Source: Asticcacaulis machinosus (GTDB lineage: Bacteria; Pseudomonadota; Alphaproteobacteria; Caulobacterales; Caulobacteraceae). Taken from it: a stretch of 64,000 bases of DNA. Under the pieces are notes generated by a model. It was not told where the DNA came from. It saw nothing but the letters and a program-made list of their open reading frames with translations, and ran no database searches. The DNA is taken from contig NZ_JAQQKV010000001.1 of the NCBI RefSeq assembly GCF_028550435.1, forward strand, positions 1,798,001 to 1,862,000, written 5' to 3'. The translations under genes were made by a program, and so were the position numbers. This document shows, piece after piece, positions 17,888 to 27,115 of this stretch; positions within the stretch are counted from its first letter, which is position 1, and each line of letters begins with the position of its first letter.

Positions 17888-18040
17888 GGAGAAAAGTTTC
17901 GGCACTACGTGCCAAATACATTTTCTCCGGTTCAATGACGGCAAACCTACGCTCGAAGCGGTTCTTCGCTACGGTTTGACATTATTATACTCCCCCGGCA
18001 TGCCGGGGGAGGTGGCAGCCCGCAGGGCTGACGGAGGGGG
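17888..18040. repeat. terminator-like hairpin plus palindromic intergenic repeat (type A)
   Basis: Just after the dehydrogenase stop, GGAGAAAA (17888-17895) pairs with TTTTCTCC (17921-17928) around a GGCAC/GTGCC inner stem. Further on, positions 17990-18011 form a perfect 22-bp palindrome with arms CTCCCCCGGCA and TGCCGGGGGAG. It is followed by GGTGGCAGCCCGCAGGGCTG and TGACGGAGGGG, as in the element at 5453-5582. It again lies between convergent genes. Confidence 0.7.
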
Positions 18041-18049
18041 GCCTCTTAC

Positions 18050-19042
18050 TTAAATCAACCCGAACTTACCCGCCATATCTTTAAGCGATACCAGCGGCCT
18101 TGGCCCATAGTGGCTGATGACTTCCGCGGCGGCCATGGCCCCCAGACGGCCACAGGTATAGAGATCAAGCCCGCGCGACAGGCCAAACATCGCCCCCGCC
18201 GCATACTGATCACCGGCCCCGGTCGTATCGACCAGAGTATCAACATCAAACACCGGCACCAGAACCGTGTCATCCTTAGTGAGGATCACCGAACCCTGAT
18301 CCGAGCGGGTGACAAAGGCCAGATCGACCTTTGCGCGCAAAGCAGACTGCGCCGCAAAGAAATCCTCAGTCTCATACATGGCCAGCAATTCATCTTCGTT
18401 GGCAAAGACGATATCGATATGCTGATCGATGAACGGCAGTAAATCCGCGCGCCAGCGATCGACCACAAAGCGGTCCGACATGGTAATCGCCGTCTTGCGA
18501 CCCGCCGCCCGGGCCAGTTCCGACGCCTTGACAAAGGCTTCGCGGCCCGACGGCGTATCGAACAGATAGCCCTCAAGGTAGACGATGTTCGACGCCTGAA
18601 TAAGCGCCGCATCGACATCGGCAGGCCCGACTTTCGCCGCAGCCCCCAGAAACGTCGCCATAGTGCGCTGAGCATCAGGGGTGATATTGATCAGGCAACG
18701 TCCGGTAGCCGAGCCATCGGTCAGCACCGACGTGTCAAACTGCACGCCCTGCGCCTTCATGTCATGGCGGAAGACCTTGCCCAGTTCATCATCAGCGACT
18801 TTACCGATATAGCCGCACTTACCGCCCAGAGACGCCGCCCCGGCGATGGTGTTCCCCGCTGATCCGCCCGACGCCAGTTCGGCCTGCGCCATGACGCCGT
18901 AAAGGCTCAAAGCCCGATCCTGATCGATCAGGGTCATCGCCCCCTTGGCTAGATTTTGCGCGGTCAAAAACGCGTCATCGGCAGGTGCCAGAACATCGAC
19001 AATGGCGTGGCCAACGGCGGTGACATCATAGGGTGCGGTCAT
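18050..19042 (-). CDS. PfkB-family carbohydrate/nucleoside kinase (adenosine-kinase-like)
   Basis: Ribokinase-fold kinase of 330 residues. The N-terminal VGHAIVDVLA strand, the ASGGSAGNTIAG substrate loop near 60 and the C-terminal anion-hole motif DTTGAGDQYAAG with the catalytic Asp are all present. Alphaproteobacterial proteins of this group are usually labelled adenosine kinase; sugar kinases of the same fold cannot be excluded. The ATG at 19042 begins the homology; upstream in-frame codons give no sensible sequence. It is divergent from the ATP-grasp gene with a 49-bp gap. Confidence 0.8.
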   Translation of the reverse strand: MTAPYDVTAVGHAIVDVLAPADDAFLTAQNLAKGAMTLIDQDRALSLYGVMAQAELASGGSAGNTIAGAASLGGKCGYIGKVADDELGKVFRHDMKAQGVQFDTSVLTDGSATGRCLINITPDAQRTMATFLGAAAKVGPADVDAALIQASNIVYLEGYLFDTPSGREAFVKASELARAAGRKTAITMSDRFVVDRWRADLLPFIDQHIDIVFANEDELLAMYETEDFFAAQSALRAKVDLAFVTRSDQGSVILTKDDTVLVPVFDVDTLVDTTGAGDQYAAGAMFGLSRGLDLYTCGRLGAMAAAEVISHYGPRPLVSLKDMAGKFGLI

Positions 19043-19091
19043 GAAATAATATCCGTTTGATTTTTCAATCCTCATGCGCATAAAACGCCTC

Positions 19092-19970
19092 ATGAGCAAG
19101 TCTTTATTGATCCTGACACCCAACCCCGATCATCCGTCCCATCACGGGCGCTGGCCCTATGTGCTGGAAGCCTTTCGCGCGGCGCTGTACGATCTTGATC
19201 TGGATGTGTTCGATCAGCCGTGGTCGGAACCGGTGAGTAAGCCCTATGATCTGATCTGTCCGCTGGTGGCGTGGGGCTATCATAATGCGCCCGATGAGTT
19301 CCGGCGCGCCCTGGCCCAATTCAAAGCCAAAGGACATCGCGTACTCAATCCGGTGGAGATCGTGGCGTGGAATATCGATAAGCGTTACCTGCGCGATCTG
19401 GCGCAGGCCGGGGTGCGTACCATACCAACCGCCTTTGTTGATCAGTTGACGCCGGAAAATATGGCGGCGGCCCGTGCGGATTTTGGGCAAGAGGCTTTAG
19501 TTTTAAAGCCTGTCGTGTCAGCAGGCGCCAAAAACACCCTGATTTGGGAAAAGACCGAAGTGCCGGAAGATGCCCCGCAAGATGAGGCCATGATTCAGCC
19601 GCTGATGCGGGCCATTCAGACCGAGGGCGAATGGTCGCTGCTGTTTTTCGGCGGCGAGTTTTCCCATGCCGTGCTGAAAACCCCCAAGGCTGGCGATTTC
19701 CGCTCCCAGCCTGATTATGACGCCCATTTGCGGGTCGAGATACCGCCGGATGAGGCCTTGCAACTGGCCTACGATGCGCTTGAGTTTGTCGGCCGCGATC
19801 AGGTGCTCTATGCCCGCGTCGATATGGTCCGCGATGATCAGGGCCGGTTCTGCCTGATGGAACTGGAACTGATCGAGCCGGATCTGTACTTGAAATACGA
19901 CGAAGATGCACCGGAACGTCTCGCCAAGGCCTTCGCGGCGGCCCTGCATATTGGCTGTGGGTGTCACTAA
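19092..19970 (+). CDS. ATP-grasp domain protein (RimK/glutathione-synthetase-like)
   Basis: A 292-residue cytosolic protein of the ATP-grasp superfamily, which makes carbon-nitrogen bonds through acyl-phosphates. The N-terminal part (LLILTPNPDHPSHHGRWPYV, then the substrate domain) is followed by LVLKPVVSAGAKNT, the ATP-binding lysine strand at about 136-149. The C-terminal YARVDMVRDDQGRFCLMELELIEPDLYL contains the metal-binding Glu residues. The acceptor substrate is unknown. The start at 19092 (MSKSLLIL) is preferred to an ATG six codons upstream. Confidence 0.75.
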   Translation: MSKSLLILTPNPDHPSHHGRWPYVLEAFRAALYDLDLDVFDQPWSEPVSKPYDLICPLVAWGYHNAPDEFRRALAQFKAKGHRVLNPVEIVAWNIDKRYLRDLAQAGVRTIPTAFVDQLTPENMAAARADFGQEALVLKPVVSAGAKNTLIWEKTEVPEDAPQDEAMIQPLMRAIQTEGEWSLLFFGGEFSHAVLKTPKAGDFRSQPDYDAHLRVEIPPDEALQLAYDALEFVGRDQVLYARVDMVRDDQGRFCLMELELIEPDLYLKYDEDAPERLAKAFAAALHIGCGCH

Positions 19971-19975
19971 CCTTA

Positions 19976-20110
19976 AGAACTCCCCCTCTTGGAGGGGGAG
20001 CTTTGCAAGTATCTACGATACGCGCAAAGAGGGGGTAACCTTACGGCCATTTACCCCACCTTCCGGCCTGATAAATCAGGCCTCCCTCCTCCCCTGCAAC
20101 AGGGGAGGTT
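19976..20110. repeat. palindromic intergenic repeats (type B) between convergent genes
   Basis: Three hairpins in a row: CTCCCCCTC (19980-19988) with GAGGGGGAG (19992-20000), GGCCTGAT (20065-20072) with ATCAGGCC (20075-20082), and CCTCCCCTG (20088-20096) with CAGGGGAGG (20100-20108). The first part shares AAGAACTCCCCCT...AGAGGGGGTAA with 8141-8203. Located between the ATP-grasp gene and gpsA. Confidence 0.7.
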
Positions 20111-21133
20111 CTATATAGCACTCTCAAACTTTAACGGACGCGACATCAGCGCCGAAACCGTATCTTCGACACCGGCCTCACCGGCCAGAATAGCGGCCAC
20201 GGCCTCGCAGATCGGCAGTTCGACACCCAGCTTATGGGCCAAATGCACCACCGCCGGTGCCGATTCGACCCCTTCGGCGACCGAGACCTTACCGGCCAAA
20301 GCCTGTTCCAGCGTCTGCCCGCCGCCTAGCGCTAAGCCCACACTCATATTGCGTGACTGCGGCGACGAACAGGTCAGCACCAGATCGCCCAGCCCGCACA
20401 GGCCCGCCACAGTTTCGGGTTTCGCCCCCAGGGTCACGGCAAAGCGCAGAATTTCAGCAAAGCCGCGTGTGATCAGGGCGGCGTGGGCGTTGCGTCCCAA
20501 CCCGCGCCCTTCGGAAATCCCACAGGCAATCGCCAGCACGTTTTTCAGCGCCCCCGCCGCTTCCGCGCCGATCATATCATCGGAATGATATGGCCGGAAC
20601 GTCGGCGTCGCCAATGTATGAATAATCTGCGCCCCCAGGTCGACATCGGGACAGGCCAGCGTCACGGCTGCAGGTAGTCCCTTAGCCACTTCAGCGGCAA
20701 AACTTGGGCCCGACAGGACGGCGGGTGTGGCATTTGGCAAGGCTTCCGCCAGCACTTCGTTCATCAGCGCATCGGTGCCGCGCTCAACCCCTTTGGCACA
20801 CAAGACGATCGGCACACCCTCACTGATGAACGGTGCCAAGGCCTTCAAGGTTGCGCGCATGTGCTGGGCGGGCGGCACCGCCAGTATCAGTTCACACTCG
20901 GCCAGATCGCTAAGGTCAGCGGTTGCCTTGACCTGCGGCAACAGGTCGATGCCTTTAAGGTAAATTTCATTGCGATGGGCCGTATTGATCGATCCGACCA
21001 CGTCGGCCTCACGGGCCTGAAGAATCACCTCACGCCCGGCCCGCGCACAGACCTGCGCCAAAGCTGTGCCCCACGCACCGGCGCCAATAACACCTATCTT
21101 ATCGAAATGGTCCGCATGTTTGAGTTTCTTCAC
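20111..21133 (-). CDS. gpsA: glycerol-3-phosphate dehydrogenase [NAD(P)+]
   Basis: Makes sn-glycerol-3-phosphate from dihydroxyacetone phosphate for phospholipid synthesis. The 340-residue protein has the N-terminal dinucleotide motif GAGAWG (17-22), the LCAKGVE and [11 protein letters not shown] segments with the catalytic lysine region, and [13 protein letters not shown]. The start is GTG at 21133, with GGGAGC seven bases upstream, overlapping the tsaD stop as GTGA, so translation is coupled to tsaD. Confidence 0.95.
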   Translation of the reverse strand: MKKLKHADHFDKIGVIGAGAWGTALAQVCARAGREVILQAREADVVGSINTAHRNEIYLKGIDLLPQVKATADLSDLAECELILAVPPAQHMRATLKALAPFISEGVPIVLCAKGVERGTDALMNEVLAEALPNATPAVLSGPSFAAEVAKGLPAAVTLACPDVDLGAQIIHTLATPTFRPYHSDDMIGAEAAGALKNVLAIACGISEGRGLGRNAHAALITRGFAEILRFAVTLGAKPETVAGLCGLGDLVLTCSSPQSRNMSVGLALGGGQTLEQALAGKVSVAEGVESAPAVVHLAHKLGVELPICEAVAAILAGEAGVEDTVSALMSRPLKFESAI

Positions 21134-22287
21134 GCTTTCGCTCCCTTACGGCCACTCAGTTTATGGACGGGCGATGATGCCGCCGCCGCTTCATCCAGCG
21201 GCCAGCGCGGCCGCGCCACAGTGGCCATTGATCCCAACATGTCACTACGTTGATCCGCATCCATCAGGCTGAACCGTTCCAGTCCGGCCAAGGCAATCAT
21301 AGCCGCGTTGTCGGTGCAATAGGCCATCGGCGGTGCCACGAACCTAAAGCCATGTTTATCCGCAAGTTTTGTCAGCTCAGCCCGCACGGTCTTATTGGCG
21401 GCCACGCCGCCGGCCACCACAAAGGCGGGCCTCTTATCACCGGCTTCAAACGCCGTCATCGCCCGCTCAGATCGTTCACACAGTTGCCGCGCAATCGCCG
21501 CCTGAACTGAGGCACACAAATCGGCGCGGTCTTGCGGTGTTTTCACGTGATCCGTGGCGACCTTGGCCGCCGCGGTTTTCAGACCCGAAAATGAAAAGTC
21601 GCAGTCTTTTCGCCCTAACAACGCCCGCGGCAGGGTAAAGCGCGTCGCATCCCCCTCTGCTGCGCATTTTTCAAGCGCCGGACCGCCCGGATAGCCCAGC
21701 CCTAAAACCTTGGCGATCTTATCGAACGCTTCGCCCGCCGCATCGTCTATGGTTGTCCCAAGGCGTTGATAATCACCAACGCCGCGCACATTCAGCAACT
21801 GACAATGACCGCCGGAAACCAGCAGCAACAGGTACGGAAACGCCACCGGCTCGGCCAAAAGCGGCGACAGGGCATGGCCTTCGAGGTGATTGACCCCGAT
21901 CAGCGGCAAACCCCGCGCCAACGCAAAACCCTTGGCAAACGATAGCCCGACCATCACCCCGCCGATCAAGCCAGGCCCTGCGGTCGCCGCCACCGCATCC
22001 AATTCGGCCTCATCAAAGCCTTTAGTTTTGGCCTCAGCCAGCGCCCGGCGGCACAGATCATCAATGGTTTCGACGTGAGAGCGGGCAGCGATTTCCGGCA
22101 CGACCCCGCCATAGACGGCATGGGCGGCGATCTGGGAATGGATGACCGAGGATAACACCTCGACCTGCCCGCCCCTTTTGCGCACTACCGACACGGCGGT
22201 CTCATCACAGCTTGATTCCACACCCAGCACACACAGGTCATCATCCGGTGCGGGCTTTTGCGATGGATCGGAGATTGCTAAGGTCAT
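21130..22287 (-). CDS. tsaD: tRNA N6-adenosine threonylcarbamoyltransferase
   Basis: Transfers the threonylcarbamoyl group to A37 of ANN-decoding tRNAs (t6A synthesis) together with TsaB and TsaE, which are not in this window. The 385-residue ASKHA-fold protein has VESSCDET (23-30), the iron/zinc ligands His134 and His138 in [14 protein letters not shown] near 157 and the C-terminal TDNAAMIA with the metal-binding Asp. Length is slightly above the family norm because of an extended C-terminus. Divergent from hemC, overlapping gpsA. Confidence 0.95.
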   Translation of the reverse strand: MTLAISDPSQKPAPDDDLCVLGVESSCDETAVSVVRKRGGQVEVLSSVIHSQIAAHAVYGGVVPEIAARSHVETIDDLCRRALAEAKTKGFDEAELDAVAATAGPGLIGGVMVGLSFAKGFALARGLPLIGVNHLEGHALSPLLAEPVAFPYLLLLVSGGHCQLLNVRGVGDYQRLGTTIDDAAGEAFDKIAKVLGLGYPGGPALEKCAAEGDATRFTLPRALLGRKDCDFSFSGLKTAAAKVATDHVKTPQDRADLCASVQAAIARQLCERSERAMTAFEAGDKRPAFVVAGGVAANKTVRAELTKLADKHGFRFVAPPMAYCTDNAAMIALAGLERFSLMDADQRSDMLGSMATVARPRWPLDEAAAASSPVHKLSGRKGAKA

Positions 22288-22389
22288 CAGGCTCTTGTAA
22301 CGGGGTACATATTATCGATTGGCCACTGTCTTTCCCGTCAGATGGGCGTGCGTCAAGCGTTTTGCCAGCTTTTTTGAGTTAAACACCTC

Positions 22390-23334
22390 ATGACACGACT
22401 GAAAATCGGCACCCGCGGCTCCAAACTGGCCACCACCCAATGCGGCTGGGTCCAGCGTCAGATCGTCGCGGCTTTAGGCGAAGATGTGGCCCGCGTCGAT
22501 GAGATTGCCCCGCTTACCATCATTTCGACCCAGGGCGACCGCATTCAGGATCGCCGCCTGATCGAGGCGGGTGGCAAGCAGTTGTTCACCAAGGAAATTG
22601 AGGACGCCCTGCTGCGCGGCGATATCGATGTCGCCGTCCATTCGCTCAAAGACATGCCCGCCAATGAGGTCGAGGGCTTAAGCATCGCCGTCTTTCCGGT
22701 GCGCGAAGACCCGCGCGACGCCTTTGTCAGTTTTAAATATCAGAGCCTTATGGATATGCCCGCCGGTGCGAAACTTGGCACGGCCAGCCTGCGCCGTCAG
22801 GCTCAGGCGCTGAATGTGCGCCCCGATATTGAGGTCGTTATGCTGCGCGGCAATGTCGATACCCGCCTGAAAAAACTAGAAGCCGGTGAGTGCGACGCCA
22901 TATTGCTGGCGACGGCCGGTCTGAACCGGCTTGGGCTGTCGCAGCATATCAAATCCTATATCGACCCCGATCAGTTCGCCTCAGCCCCCGGTCAGGGCGC
23001 TTTGGCGGTGCAGTGCCGCACGGCGGATCTGGATCAGGACTGGATCCGAAAACTGCACCACGTGCCGACCCACATCTGCATATCCGCAGAGCGCGGGGCG
23101 CTGGAGGCACTCGAAGCATCATGCCGCACGGCGGTGGGCGCCTATGCCAAACTCAGCGACGACCACACCCTGACCCTGTTTGCCGAGGCCCTGAGTGCCG
23201 ATGGCACGACCCGCTGGCAACGGCGGGCAAAACTGGCCCATCCGACGGTGGAGAGTGCGCGCACTCTGGGCATCCGGCTTGGGCACGAAATCCGCGAAGA
23301 AGCGGGCGACGACCTCATTCAGTATCTGGGTTAA
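22390..23334 (+). CDS. hemC: porphobilinogen deaminase (hydroxymethylbilane synthase)
   Basis: Polymerises four porphobilinogen molecules to hydroxymethylbilane in haem synthesis. The 314-residue protein has the N-terminal KIGTRGSKLA, the catalytic Asp88 in VHSLKDMP, arginines in LGTASLRRQAQ and the dipyrromethane-cofactor Cys245 in LEASCRTAVGAY. First gene of a plus-strand cluster hemC-hemD-mitofilin-hemY, divergent from tsaD, an order known from Caulobacter relatives. Confidence 0.95.
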   Translation: MTRLKIGTRGSKLATTQCGWVQRQIVAALGEDVARVDEIAPLTIISTQGDRIQDRRLIEAGGKQLFTKEIEDALLRGDIDVAVHSLKDMPANEVEGLSIAVFPVREDPRDAFVSFKYQSLMDMPAGAKLGTASLRRQAQALNVRPDIEVVMLRGNVDTRLKKLEAGECDAILLATAGLNRLGLSQHIKSYIDPDQFASAPGQGALAVQCRTADLDQDWIRKLHHVPTHICISAERGALEALEASCRTAVGAYAKLSDDHTLTLFAEALSADGTTRWQRRAKLAHPTVESARTLGIRLGHEIREEAGDDLIQYLG

Positions 23335-23337
23335 GCC

Positions 23338-24081
23338 ATGAAGGTGTGGGTCACGCGGGTGGACAACCGGGCGCATAAGACCGCCGCGGCGGTTGAGGCG
23401 CTGGGGTTTGCGGCTCTGATCGACCCGGTGCTTAAGATCGAACGCCTGTCAGCCCCGTCCCTGACCGATAGCTTTGATGCCGTCGCCTTCACCAGCCGCA
23501 GCGCGGTTGAAATCTTTGCCAAGACTTACCCCTTACGCGCTGCGACGACGTTTTGCGTTGGTGACGCTACCGCTGAGGCCGCTCGCGATCATGGTTTTGC
23601 CACGGTTTTGAGTGCCTCCGGTGATGCCGCCGCCCTGTTCGAGTTGATCCTTGAGCACAGGCCGCAGGCCGTCATCGTCTGCGCCCCTGAAATACCGGCG
23701 GCTCCTCTGGCACAGTGGTTGACTGATGCGGGCATAAGCGCGCACGAATTACCGCTTTACCGCACGGTGACGATCTTTCCGGATACCGCCCTGTCCGCCA
23801 TAGAGGATATAGATATTATCCTCCTCCATTCCCCTAGGGCGGCACGGTTTATCGGCGAAATGCTGCGCAAAAAAACAAGCCCTGCAACTGTCAAACACCT
23901 GACCTTTATAGCCATTTCCAAGGCGTGCGCTGAGGCACTGCTCACCGGCCTGAGCGCGCCTGCCGGTAACCCAAATGATGCCGAACGCGAAAATGTGTCT
24001 GAAATTTCACCTAAAGTGCTGATTTCGCAGTTCCCAGACGAAGCCTCTATGCTTATGCTCCTGAGCGATATTCCGCGCTAA
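23338..24081 (+). CDS. hemD: uroporphyrinogen-III synthase
   Basis: Cyclises hydroxymethylbilane with inversion of ring D. HemD sequences are poorly conserved; here the call rests on the 247-residue length, the N-terminal VWVTRVDNRAHKTAAAVEALG, the FTSRSAV segment near 45, VGDATAEAARDHGF near 75 and the position three bases after hemC. The protein is cytosolic, with two Rossmann-like domains. Confidence 0.88.
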   Translation: MKVWVTRVDNRAHKTAAAVEALGFAALIDPVLKIERLSAPSLTDSFDAVAFTSRSAVEIFAKTYPLRAATTFCVGDATAEAARDHGFATVLSASGDAAALFELILEHRPQAVIVCAPEIPAAPLAQWLTDAGISAHELPLYRTVTIFPDTALSAIEDIDIILLHSPRAARFIGEMLRKKTSPATVKHLTFIAISKACAEALLTGLSAPAGNPNDAERENVSEISPKVLISQFPDEASMLMLLSDIPR

Positions 24082-24106
24082 CCCTTTTAAGATACGCGAA
24101 ACCCTG

Positions 24107-25072
24107 ATGACTGACCCAGATACTCCGCCTGCCGATGCTCTGTTGCCCACAGGGCCTGACGCGGCCAATCAGAACAGCCGCGCCGTCCTGAAAGAAAAAT
24201 GGGCGCGCACGCCGCTAATGATCGCCATCGCCATACCGCTGCTGTTTATTGTGGCGGCCTTTGTGTTCATGGGACTGGGCATATTCAAGGATGTGGGGGG
24301 CAAATCCCCCCCCGCGGTCGATGTTCAGACTCAGGCGGCGATCGCGGAATTGCGCGCCCAGGTTCAGGCGCTCAAGGCTCCGGCGCCTGCGGTCAATCCG
24401 GCGGCGGTTCAGGCCCCCACCGATACTCCGACGGTTCAGGTATACAGCGATCCCACGACCCTGGCGCGCCTGTCGCAGCGCATTGATGAACTCGAAGCCC
24501 GCCAGCGTGAGGTAACCGCCGCCGCCGCCGCCGTCGAAGCCGCCACCGCCCTGCAACTGGCCGCCCGCAGCACTCAGCCCTTTTCCGCCCAATTGACGGC
24601 GGCTGAGCGGACCCTGACCGATCCGTCACCACTGGCCGCCTTACGCGCTCATGCCGACAAAGGTGTTATGTCCGAAGCGGCGCTGGCCCTCGAATTCCCG
24701 GCCTATGCCGCCAAAGCCCACGCCACGGTCAAAACGCCCGAAGACCGCGACACCCTGTGGAGCGGTGTGATGGATGCCCTGGGGTCGATTATTTCCATCC
24801 GCGCGCTTAGCCGCGTCGAAGGCAGCGATGTCGACGCTACCCTGCGCCGCGCCGAACTGCGGCTTAATTCAGGTGACCTGAGCGGCGCCATGACCCATAT
24901 CGATGCCCTGCCCACCCCGGCCCAGCGCGCACTCGGTATCTGGCTGGATCAGGCTCGCGCCCGCCTGTTGATTGATACGACCACCCGCCGCGCCCTTGAT
25001 ACCGCCCTTAAGCAATTGTCCGCGACCGCGCCGCAAACCTCAGCAGCCGCAACCCCCGGAGGCACCCTGTGA
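24107..25072 (+). CDS. mitofilin-like membrane protein (Mic60-related, COG4223)
   Basis: A 321-residue inner-membrane protein: a short cytosolic N-terminus, one transmembrane helix (about 38-60) and a long periplasmic Ala-rich coiled-coil region (about 75-155) followed by a helical mitofilin-type C-terminus. Alphaproteobacterial homologues of mitochondrial Mic60 typically lie between hemD and hemY, exactly as here, and in other species shape the inner membrane. The sequence itself has weak similarity; the call depends on topology and gene order. GTGA overlap couples it to hemY. Confidence 0.8.
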   Translation: MTDPDTPPADALLPTGPDAANQNSRAVLKEKWARTPLMIAIAIPLLFIVAAFVFMGLGIFKDVGGKSPPAVDVQTQAAIAELRAQVQALKAPAPAVNPAAVQAPTDTPTVQVYSDPTTLARLSQRIDELEARQREVTAAAAAVEAATALQLAARSTQPFSAQLTAAERTLTDPSPLAALRAHADKGVMSEAALALEFPAYAAKAHATVKTPEDRDTLWSGVMDALGSIISIRALSRVEGSDVDATLRRAELRLNSGDLSGAMTHIDALPTPAQRALGIWLDQARARLLIDTTTRRALDTALKQLSATAPQTSAAATPGGTL

Positions 25073-26601
25073 TCAGAACTTTTCTCATACTTCTGGCCAT
25101 TACGGTTCTGGTGACCCTGGGGATCGGCGCGGCTGGCGAGCCTGGCACCGCCAGCCTGATCTGGATGGGTTACCGCGTGGATACCTCCGCCACCGCCGCC
25201 ATTATCCTGATCGGCGTTCTGGCATTTACTGCGGTCTGTTTCTGGAATCTGGCCCTGTGGCTATCGCGCTCTCCGCAACGTCAGGCCAAAGCCCGCGCCG
25301 AAGCCCGCCGCCGTCAGGCCGACGACACCTTAAGCAAAGGCTTCATGGCCATCGCCGCCGGTGACGGGGCCGAAGCCCGCCGTCATGCCGTCAAGGCCAT
25401 CGACCTCAGCGACAATATCCCTCTGGTGCGGGTGTTAGGGGCACTGGCCGCCGAAACCGCTCAGGACGATGTCGCCACCAAGGCCGCCTATTCCGCCATG
25501 CTGAGCGTGCCGGAACTGAAATTAGCGGGCCTCAAAGGGCTGATGACTTTGGCGCAAAAGCAGGGCGACCGCATTGAAGCCATTCGTCTGGCCGAAGAGG
25601 CCTACAACCAGACCAAACCGGCCATGTGGGCGTTTCGCACCTTGTTTGAAGCCCGCCTGACCGCCGGCGAGTGGGCCGAAGCCCTCGATCTGATCGAAGG
25701 TGCGCTGGGCCGCAAGCTGATCTCACCGATCTATGCCGAACGGGCGCGCGCCTCACTGATGGCCGCCTCAGCCGCCCGCATGGAAACGGCAACCGACACC
25801 GCCACGCGCGAGCAGGCACTTGATTACGCTGTGCGCGCCGCCAAGCTTCAGCCGCAGTTTGCCCCTGCCGCCATCATGGCCGGTCGTCTGCTGGCCGCCC
25901 ACAATAAGCTGGGCCGCGCCGAAGACGTGCTTGAGGCCGCCTATGCCGCCCAGCCTCATCCGGCAATCTGGCTGGCTTACCGCGATCTGGTCAATGACGA
26001 AACGCCGCGTGACCGGGCGCGCCGCCTTCAGGGGCTGGTTGATCGCAATCCCGGTCACCGCGAAAGCCGCCTGCTTAACTTAGAGCGCGCCCTAATGACC
26101 CACACCAAGGCTGACATCCGCACGGCCATGACGGCGTTAGAGCCTGATCTGGCTGAAGAGGTTTTGACGCGGCGGGTGTGCGGCCTGATGGCCAAGGCTT
26201 GCCTGGGCCTTCAGGATATGGACGGGGCCCGCAACTGGGTGGCGAAAGCCTCGCTGGTCAAGGCCGAGCCGGACTGGTCTGATCTTGATCCTGAGGGTAA
26301 AGCCTTTGCCTATTCACCCGCTGACTGGGCGCAACTGGTGCTGAGCTATGCCGAAAAAGGCACGCTGGTGCATCCGCGCTTTGACCGTGATGAACGTACC
26401 CTGTCGGAACTGCCCGATCTGGTGTCGCGCTATATGCCGTCCATGCCGTTCGTCAAGGCGGCGCAAAAGGCCGCAACCTTTGTGCCCCTGCCGGATGATC
26501 CGGGCATCTATGACGATGCCCTGCGCGGCGATGATGCGGAGGCGCCGTCAGTACCGCCCCCTAAACCGCGGGCGAAACGGGTGCCTGCCAAAACCAAATA
26601 A
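25069..26601 (+). CDS. hemY: HemY-like haem-biosynthesis-associated TPR membrane protein
   Basis: A 510-residue protein with two N-terminal membrane segments (about 4-22 and 41-65), the HemY_N region, and a long helical tetratricopeptide-type cytosolic part up to about 470. The Lys/Arg/Pro-rich tail (KPRAKRVPAKTK) is the last part. This is the proteobacterial HemY of the hemXY type, not the Gram-positive oxidase of the same name; its exact function is unsettled. Start GTG at 25069 overlaps the preceding TGA. The cluster ends with a strong terminator. Confidence 0.88.
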   Translation: MIRTFLILLAITVLVTLGIGAAGEPGTASLIWMGYRVDTSATAAIILIGVLAFTAVCFWNLALWLSRSPQRQAKARAEARRRQADDTLSKGFMAIAAGDGAEARRHAVKAIDLSDNIPLVRVLGALAAETAQDDVATKAAYSAMLSVPELKLAGLKGLMTLAQKQGDRIEAIRLAEEAYNQTKPAMWAFRTLFEARLTAGEWAEALDLIEGALGRKLISPIYAERARASLMAASAARMETATDTATREQALDYAVRAAKLQPQFAPAAIMAGRLLAAHNKLGRAEDVLEAAYAAQPHPAIWLAYRDLVNDETPRDRARRLQGLVDRNPGHRESRLLNLERALMTHTKADIRTAMTALEPDLAEEVLTRRVCGLMAKACLGLQDMDGARNWVAKASLVKAEPDWSDLDPEGKAFAYSPADWAQLVLSYAEKGTLVHPRFDRDERTLSELPDLVSRYMPSMPFVKAAQKAATFVPLPDDPGIYDDALRGDDAEAPSVPPPKPRAKRVPAKTK

Positions 26602-26660
26602 GAAATCCCGATAAAAATGCGTGCCGCGGCCTTGGCAAAGACCGCTGTCATGTGTAAAGA

Positions 26661-26695
26661 AACGCCCCTGTCGACTGGCCGGGGCGTTTTTTGTT
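26661..26695 (+). terminator. intrinsic terminator of the hem cluster
   Basis: AACGCCCC (26661-26668) pairs with GGGGCGTT (26681-26688), followed by an uninterrupted T run. It lies between hemY and the tRNA gene. Confidence 0.88.
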
Positions 26696-26714
26696 AGCCC
26701 CGCCTCCACAGTGC

Positions 26715-26790
26715 GCCGCATTAGCTCAGCTGGTAGAGCACCGCATTCGTAATGCGGGGGTCAGGTGTTCGAGTCACCTATGCGGCACCA
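26715..26790 (+). tRNA. tRNA-Thr (anticodon CGU, reads ACG)
   Basis: Complete cloverleaf: acceptor GCCGCAT with ATGCGGC, D-arm GCTC/GAGC, anticodon stem CCGCA/TGCGG with loop TTCGTAA (anticodon CGT), variable loop, T-arm AGGTG TTCGAGT CACCT, discriminator A and an encoded CCA. The boundary between core genes on the left and accessory genes on the right falls directly after it. Confidence 0.95.
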
Positions 26791-26837
26791 CTTAAATACA
26801 ATTTTTACCCACAACATGCCTGTTTTTAGGCAGACTT

Positions 26838-26960
26838 AAAAAGCTACCCTTCAACAAGCAGGACGCAGTGATGCAGGTTGTTGATCGTGGCTATGGGGTC
26901 AAAGAGGTGGCTGCGCGGCTGGGTATCAGCACAAAGTCGCTCCACACATGGTGTTATGCA
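26838..26960 (+). pseudogene. IS3-family transposase OrfA remnant
   Basis: The frame reads KKLPFNKQDAVMQVVDRG, then YGVKEVAARLGISTKSLHTW, which is the helix-turn-helix N-terminus of IS3-family OrfA (DAV.QV.ERGY.V.EVA.RLG.ST.SLY.W). No start with a ribosome site, no C-terminal half and no OrfB are present. It lies 48 bp after the tRNA, as expected for a decayed insertion at a tRNA hot spot. Confidence 0.7.
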
Positions 26961-27013
26961 GCCATGAGGTTATCAAATTCATCAAAACGCAAGCCTCATA
27001 AGGCTTACGACAT

Positions 27014-27053
27014 GAAAATCGACACGGCGGTAGCCACCGCATTGTCGATTTTC
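27014..27053. repeat. strong 40-nt hairpin right of the transposase remnant
   Basis: GAAAATCGAC (27014-27023) is perfectly complementary to GTCGATTTTC (27044-27053), with an inner GCGGT/ACCGC stem. The rest of the 325-bp stretch between the tRNA and the GH5 gene shows nothing else that I can support. Confidence 0.6.
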
Positions 27054-27115
27054 ACAGTCACAAATTTTAGGAAAATGTAGATTTATTCACCCTCACCTAT
27101 ATCAACTTATATGCG

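Noticed and set aside
22288-22389. TTGACG as a tsaD promoter in the tsaD/hemC gap
   Set aside because: A -35-like TTGACG is present on the minus strand but no acceptable -10 box follows at 16-18 bp.
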